From Bugula neritina (taxonomy: Eukaryota > Bryozoa > Gymnolaemata > Cheilostomatida > Bugulidae): a stretch of DNA of 64,000 bases. Positions 60,760 through 64,000 of this stretch are shown piece after piece. The notes beneath the pieces were generated by a model. The model saw nothing but the letters and a program-made list of their open reading frames with translations. It made no database searches and was not told the origin of the DNA. A program made the position numbers and the translations under genes. The stretch covers positions 13,944,698 to 14,008,697 of the forward strand of contig OZ037765.1 in the NCBI GenBank assembly GCA_964035545.1, given 5' to 3'. Numbering within the stretch: the stretch's first letter is position 1; every line of letters starts with the position of its first letter.

Positions 60760-61101
60760 AGTATTCATGACTTACTAACCCTGGTTTAAACGTAGCATGA
60801 TGTTCTATATGGATGTTCTACACAGACAATCATAGTAGTTAAATTTTATAACAGAAATAGCAAATAACATCTGTTGCATATTCTGTCACTGCTACATCTC
60901 TTAAGCCATTCTGCAATCTTATTACTGCTTTTCTATTTCGCTATTATGAAATGTCACATACTTATATGCATTTATATTATATTACATATTGCCTGTATTT
61001 CCTTTGTACATATTTATAACAATTCGATATTTTACTACATATTTACTCAAAAGCTCATGCTTCTTTTACCACAAGGTTATCAGTGGAAAATTTAAAAATG
61101 C

Positions 61102-61107
61102 AATAAA
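61102..61107 (+). promoter_or_regulatory. Candidate plexin polyadenylation signal
   Basis: AATAAA about 340 nt after the plexin stop codon and 22 nt before the stop of the convergent gene, so the two transcripts probably end very close together or overlap. Confidence 0.45.
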
Positions 61108-61129
61108 ACATTTAGTGCATATTAACAAA

Positions 61130-61758
61130 TTAATCAATCTGTATTTCTGTCTTTCTGCCAGACTTAGCCGCGAGCTGCGCTGATAACTGCTCATTATGTG
61201 TTTTTAAAGCTGATTTCAATGTCCATGTTTTATTTATGCCTTCTAGTTCAATCAAATCACAAGTCCATTTTCGGTTTTTTCGGCAATCTACACTGCATTT
61301 TGGAGACCCACATTTTACACAAGGAAAATGACATCCTGAGCAAGTTGGCTCAAGACAGTCACAAAAGTCTGTTCCCTCCTCAATCATCTTGCCATCACGG
61401 TCATGTATAGCATTAGTGTAATTAGCTCTACAATAGCACAAGTAGAATCAAAAGCAAATTGCAAATGATAGGCACTTCATTAGCCATTTTCAATGAAGAT
61501 CATAAAATGAAGCAACTGTAAACATGTTAGTACACATATATTTTAAGTTTTATGTAGCACGGAAAATTGTGAAACTTGATATATAACAACTAATGAATGT
61601 GGGAAGTAGCATTTATCAACTTACTTGTAGATGTTTGATCTTGCCAATTTTCTTCTTTCTCTAGAACTGGTCTGGGGATTAAAATCGCCTAAAAACTCTT
61701 GAGAAACTTTGAGCACTGCATTATTAACTCGAGCCACATCTTTAGACTTGCCTGCCAT
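61130..61758 (-). CDS. ARL14EP-like protein with ARF7EP_C cysteine-rich domain (2 exons)
   Basis: On the minus strand exon 1 is 61758-61625 and exon 2 is 61427-61130. They join in phase 2 (AA|A) to give 432 nt, 143 aa. The first exon encodes a polar, basic N-terminus (MAGKSKDVARVNN to RRKLARSNIY). The second holds the domain found at the C-terminus of vertebrate ARL14EP: DGKMIEEGTDFCDCLEPTC, CHFPCVKCGSPKC and VDCRKNRKW, with the full set of cysteines expected to bind metal. Vertebrate ARL14EP links the small GTPase ARL14 to myosin 1E; this shorter invertebrate form may have a different partner. The tail after the domain (KSALKTHNEQLSAQLAAKSG) looks helical. The gene converges on plexin, with stops 370 bp apart. 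Confidence 0.9.
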
Positions 61759-62384
61759 TTTAAGAATGTTCCCAGTTACTTATACCTATGATATTCTTTG
61801 ACCTCTATTGTTTTTTCACTCGTATTTTTTTGCTATACCATTTGCATCTTTCTCATTTCGAAGAGCAGACCTTCAAAAGTTGATAATACAGCTGTTTTTT
61901 AATTTGAAGACTGTAAACGGAGACTTAATAACAAGTCCTAGCAAAATTAGGCATAGTGATGGCTTAACAGTGACAGGCTAGTACTATAATATTCACAGTG
62001 ATCTAGAACAAATCAAAATTTAAATCATTCAACATTTACTTTTAGAATCCACCTGCTAGCCAATAATAGCAGGTACGCAGTGTGGTAAACTCAAGTTTGT
62101 GGTCAAGAATGAAAATCACAATGCTGTCACTTATTATTGTAATCCAAGAAAGATACTCGTAGTCATACTCGTACTGATACTGACAGTCAATGTCATAGTT
62201 ATGAGAATAAGTAGTAATATTACTATCACTGTAACATTTACTATTAGCATTACTATAAGTATAACTGTATATATTAATATATAACTTATATTTATAATAT
62301 AATATATAATAATCATAATAAAAACTAAAGGTATAACTAAATGCCGACGCCTGACAGCTAATGAAATTGAATAACAACACACTG
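61759..62384. other. Intergenic DNA with ACTCGT/ACTAAT-type simple repeats
   Basis: Upstream of the ARL14EP-like gene, so its promoter should be near 61760-61950. About 62150-62290 holds degenerate TACTCGTAGTCATACTCGTA and TATTACTATCACTG units, related to the arrays at 3100, 28600 and 41160. Confidence 0.6.
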
Positions 62385-62602
62385 CTAAAAACTCACGCAT
62401 GTTTATAGTCGCTATCCCTGTGAGAAACCCTTGATGGAAAGGGTTTTTGTTAAAGCGGGCTAAGAACTTATTTAGATGAGGCCCAGTAGCAATTATGATT
62501 GGGTGCTTTTCCTAATATCACCAATGGCCGTTGTCAGGGCTCGAACCCATGACTTTGTGCTTACTAGGCAAACGCTCTAACCGCTAGACCACGGCTGCTC
62601 CC
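62385..62602 (-). mobile_element. tRNA-derived SINE, copy 2
   Basis: On the minus strand the head reads GGGAGCAGCCGTGGTCTAGC and keeps both Pol III promoter boxes: A box TGGTCTAGCGG (62591-62581) and B box GGTTCGAGCCC (62547-62537). A body of about 140 bp ends in GTGAGTTTTT. A 12-bp direct repeat with one mismatch flanks it (AACAACACACTG at 62373-62384, AACAACATACTG at 62603-62614). It is the fuller of the two copies in the window. Confidence 0.9.
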
Positions 62603-62739
62603 AACAACATACTGTTGGTGATGGTGATTATTTTTATTAAAAAAATTAATTTCAACACCTATTTTAATGAATCACTTAAAATATAACATTATGATTATGA
62701 TTAATTATTAACTAATACTACGCGTATAAATTAAAATAT

Positions 62740-63043
62740 TGTGGTGGCTCGTGGAGCTACCAGCAACACAATACGCAAGGTTGCGTATTGACCCGGAACA
62801 ATGTATTAGCCAATTAGCTAGGCTGTTTTATAAGTAATAGTAGCCGCTTCGCGCTACTAGCTCAGTTGAGGATAGTGCTGTAAATTAAATAGACGTGCGT
62901 ATCATTACTGTTGTACATTGGATTTTATTATGTATTCTTGTATTAAATATAACGATATCTACTCGACTTAACCGGTGAAGTTTCTCTAGTGATAAATAGA
63001 CTCTCTTGGTGGCACATCAACCCTAAATCTGAAAATCATAACA
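62740..63043 (+). mobile_element. 5' LTR of a Gypsy-type retrotransposon
   Basis: A 304-bp block begins TGTGGTGGCTCG and ends ATCATAACA, directly followed by a primer-binding site. A TATA-like TTTTATAAG lies at about 62825. The 3' LTR is outside the window, so the left edge is set by the TG...CA rule. Confidence 0.72.
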
Positions 63044-63044
63044 G

Positions 63045-63062
63045 TGGTGGCAGCAGTGGGAT
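63045..63062 (+). promoter_or_regulatory. Primer-binding site for tRNA-Leu
   Basis: TGGTGGCAGCAGTGGGAT is complementary to the 3' end of tRNA-Leu of the AAG/TAG kind plus CCA, with one difference from the common GGCAGCGGTGGGAT. It lies one base after the LTR, where reverse transcription of a Gypsy-type element would start. Confidence 0.75.
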
Positions 63063-63076
63063 AGTGTATATCAAAG

Positions 63077-63943
63077 ATGGAGACTGAAAATGCTAGAATG
63101 CAACCACCCCCAGTAGAAGGTGAGCGTAGAAATGCTGTTAATCCTGTGAATCGTGAAGGAGAAGAAGCTTATAGACATTGCTTGAAAGCTCCCACCTTTA
63201 CTGGGTCGGAAGATGTCGAACAATTTATACAAGAATTTAGAGAGGTAATGGAAGTTGCTCAATGACCGCATAGAGTGGCCCTTATTCAATTGCGGAGAGC
63301 GGTGACGGAGCAAGCCAAGCCGTACGGAGTGGGAACGGACGTAGACGGCATACTGGCTGCGCTGCGGGCCCGTTTTGGCACCTCCGTCATAGACGCTAGG
63401 ACCAAGCTGGAGAGATTGTGCCGCACCCCGCGGACCTCGCTGCAAGAGCATGCCGCGACGGTGAAGAAGCTGGCGCAGATTGCATATAGCGATCTGCCAG
63501 CACAACACCAAGAGCGTTACACCTATGACGCCTTTGTCCAGTCCCTAAACGACCTGGACCTAGACCATCACCTACGAGCTAAAGGGATAACCAGAATAGA
63601 GGATGCCCTGAAGGCTGGAGAAGCTTACCTGTTGGCTACCCAAATGCATCGAGCACAAAGGAACCCACCAGTAGTTGGAGTCAGCGCTGCCAGGGCTACG
63701 ACAGGCTCCGAAGCCCTCCCGCTGGAAGCCGAAGTGGACCGTATGGTAGAGATGCTGGGACAATTGGTAACCATTCTGGCCGGTGCTGGCCCCGGTCAGG
63801 CCTTGCGGATGCCCCCAACACCTGTGGGGCAGGGCTGGAGTAGCGCTGATCAGGACCAGGGACAGAAAGGACGACCCCAATACCAGGGGGCGTTAAACTG
63901 TCACGGCCCGCGGACACACTCCCTCCCCGCGGGCCGCAACTAA
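63077..63943 (+). pseudogene. Gypsy-type gag, interrupted by an in-frame stop
   Basis: One reading frame runs from ATG 63077 to the stop ending at 63943, broken only by TGA at 63263-63265 in the middle of the capsid-like region (KAPTFTGSEDVEQFIQEF before it, RVALIQLRRAVTEQ after it). The capsid-like part continues with LDDLRA-type helices such as RFGTSVIDARTKLERL and YTYDAFVQSL. The zinc-knuckle region expected near the end keeps only LNCHG and then runs out of frame through a GC-rich inverted repeat (63904-63913 and 63927-63936). Gag would assemble the cytoplasmic particle. The segment is far richer in G+C than the surrounding DNA. Confidence 0.82.
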
Positions 63944-64000
63944 AGGAGTATGGTGGAACGCGCCGTCGTCTGTCCGTACGGACGCGGCGGAACATTCCAC

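Larger units (their letters stand above)
62740..64000 (+). mobile_element. Gypsy-type LTR retrotransposon, 5' part (continues past the window)
   Basis: LTR, primer-binding site and gag are in the right order and spacing. Pol and the 3' LTR would lie beyond the end of the window. The last 60 bases code for nothing recognisable. Confidence 0.8.

Noticed and set aside
62530..62602. Possible tRNA gene (A and B boxes present)
   Set aside because: The boxes sit at the head of a repeated element with flanking duplications and a long unique body, so it is a SINE, not a tRNA gene.

Overview
The window is nuclear DNA from an animal, AT-rich and intron-rich, most likely a protostome invertebrate and plausibly a lophotrochozoan such as a mollusc. 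That placement is inference. It rests on a muscarinic receptor of the invertebrate GAR-2/B type, an invertebrate-style plexin A, RTE-like and Penelope-like retroelements, and tRNA-derived SINEs. There is no bacterial, organellar or CRISPR signal. Exons were joined by hand using GT/AG (one GC/AG) sites and codon phase. In every multi-exon gene the summed coding length is a multiple of three and the reading frame stays open.

Layout. 1-3048 is intergenic DNA with a small inverted-repeat element and a solo-LTR-like segment. 3049-13177 (+) is WDR18, ten coding exons and 440 aa, with an antisense RTE-like LINE in intron 1, a foldback element in intron 2, a tRNA-SINE in intron 4 and a Harbinger-type MITE in intron 5. 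14406-15922 (+) is a two-exon 191-aa membrane protein I do not recognise. 19439-30469 is bounded by a 21-bp perfect inverted repeat and holds a 16-exon gene for a ~1,180-aa protein that looks like a DDE/RNase H-type transposase. It also carries nested insertions (an inverted-repeat element and an LTR). 34662-36260 (+) is an intronless muscarinic acetylcholine receptor. 36960-40500 is a cluster of Penelope-like fragments with AT microsatellites, a long hairpin and hammerhead-like motifs. 41160-42770 is cryptically simple DNA. 43240-60759 (+) is a complete plexin A-type receptor of 27 coding exons and 1,972 aa. 61130-61758 (-) is a convergent two-exon ARL14EP-like gene. 62385-62602 is a second SINE copy. 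62740 to the window end is the 5' LTR, primer-binding site and gag of a Gypsy-type retrotransposon.

The host genes have unrelated jobs (ribosome biogenesis, acetylcholine signalling, semaphorin reception, an ARL14EP-domain protein) and show no operon-like coupling. The most notable candidate for something undescribed is the ~11-kb inverted-repeat-bounded unit with the intact spliced transposase-like gene. Next are the hammerhead-like motif kept in three Penelope copies, and the five-fold tandem duplication of a splice acceptor at a plexin exon.
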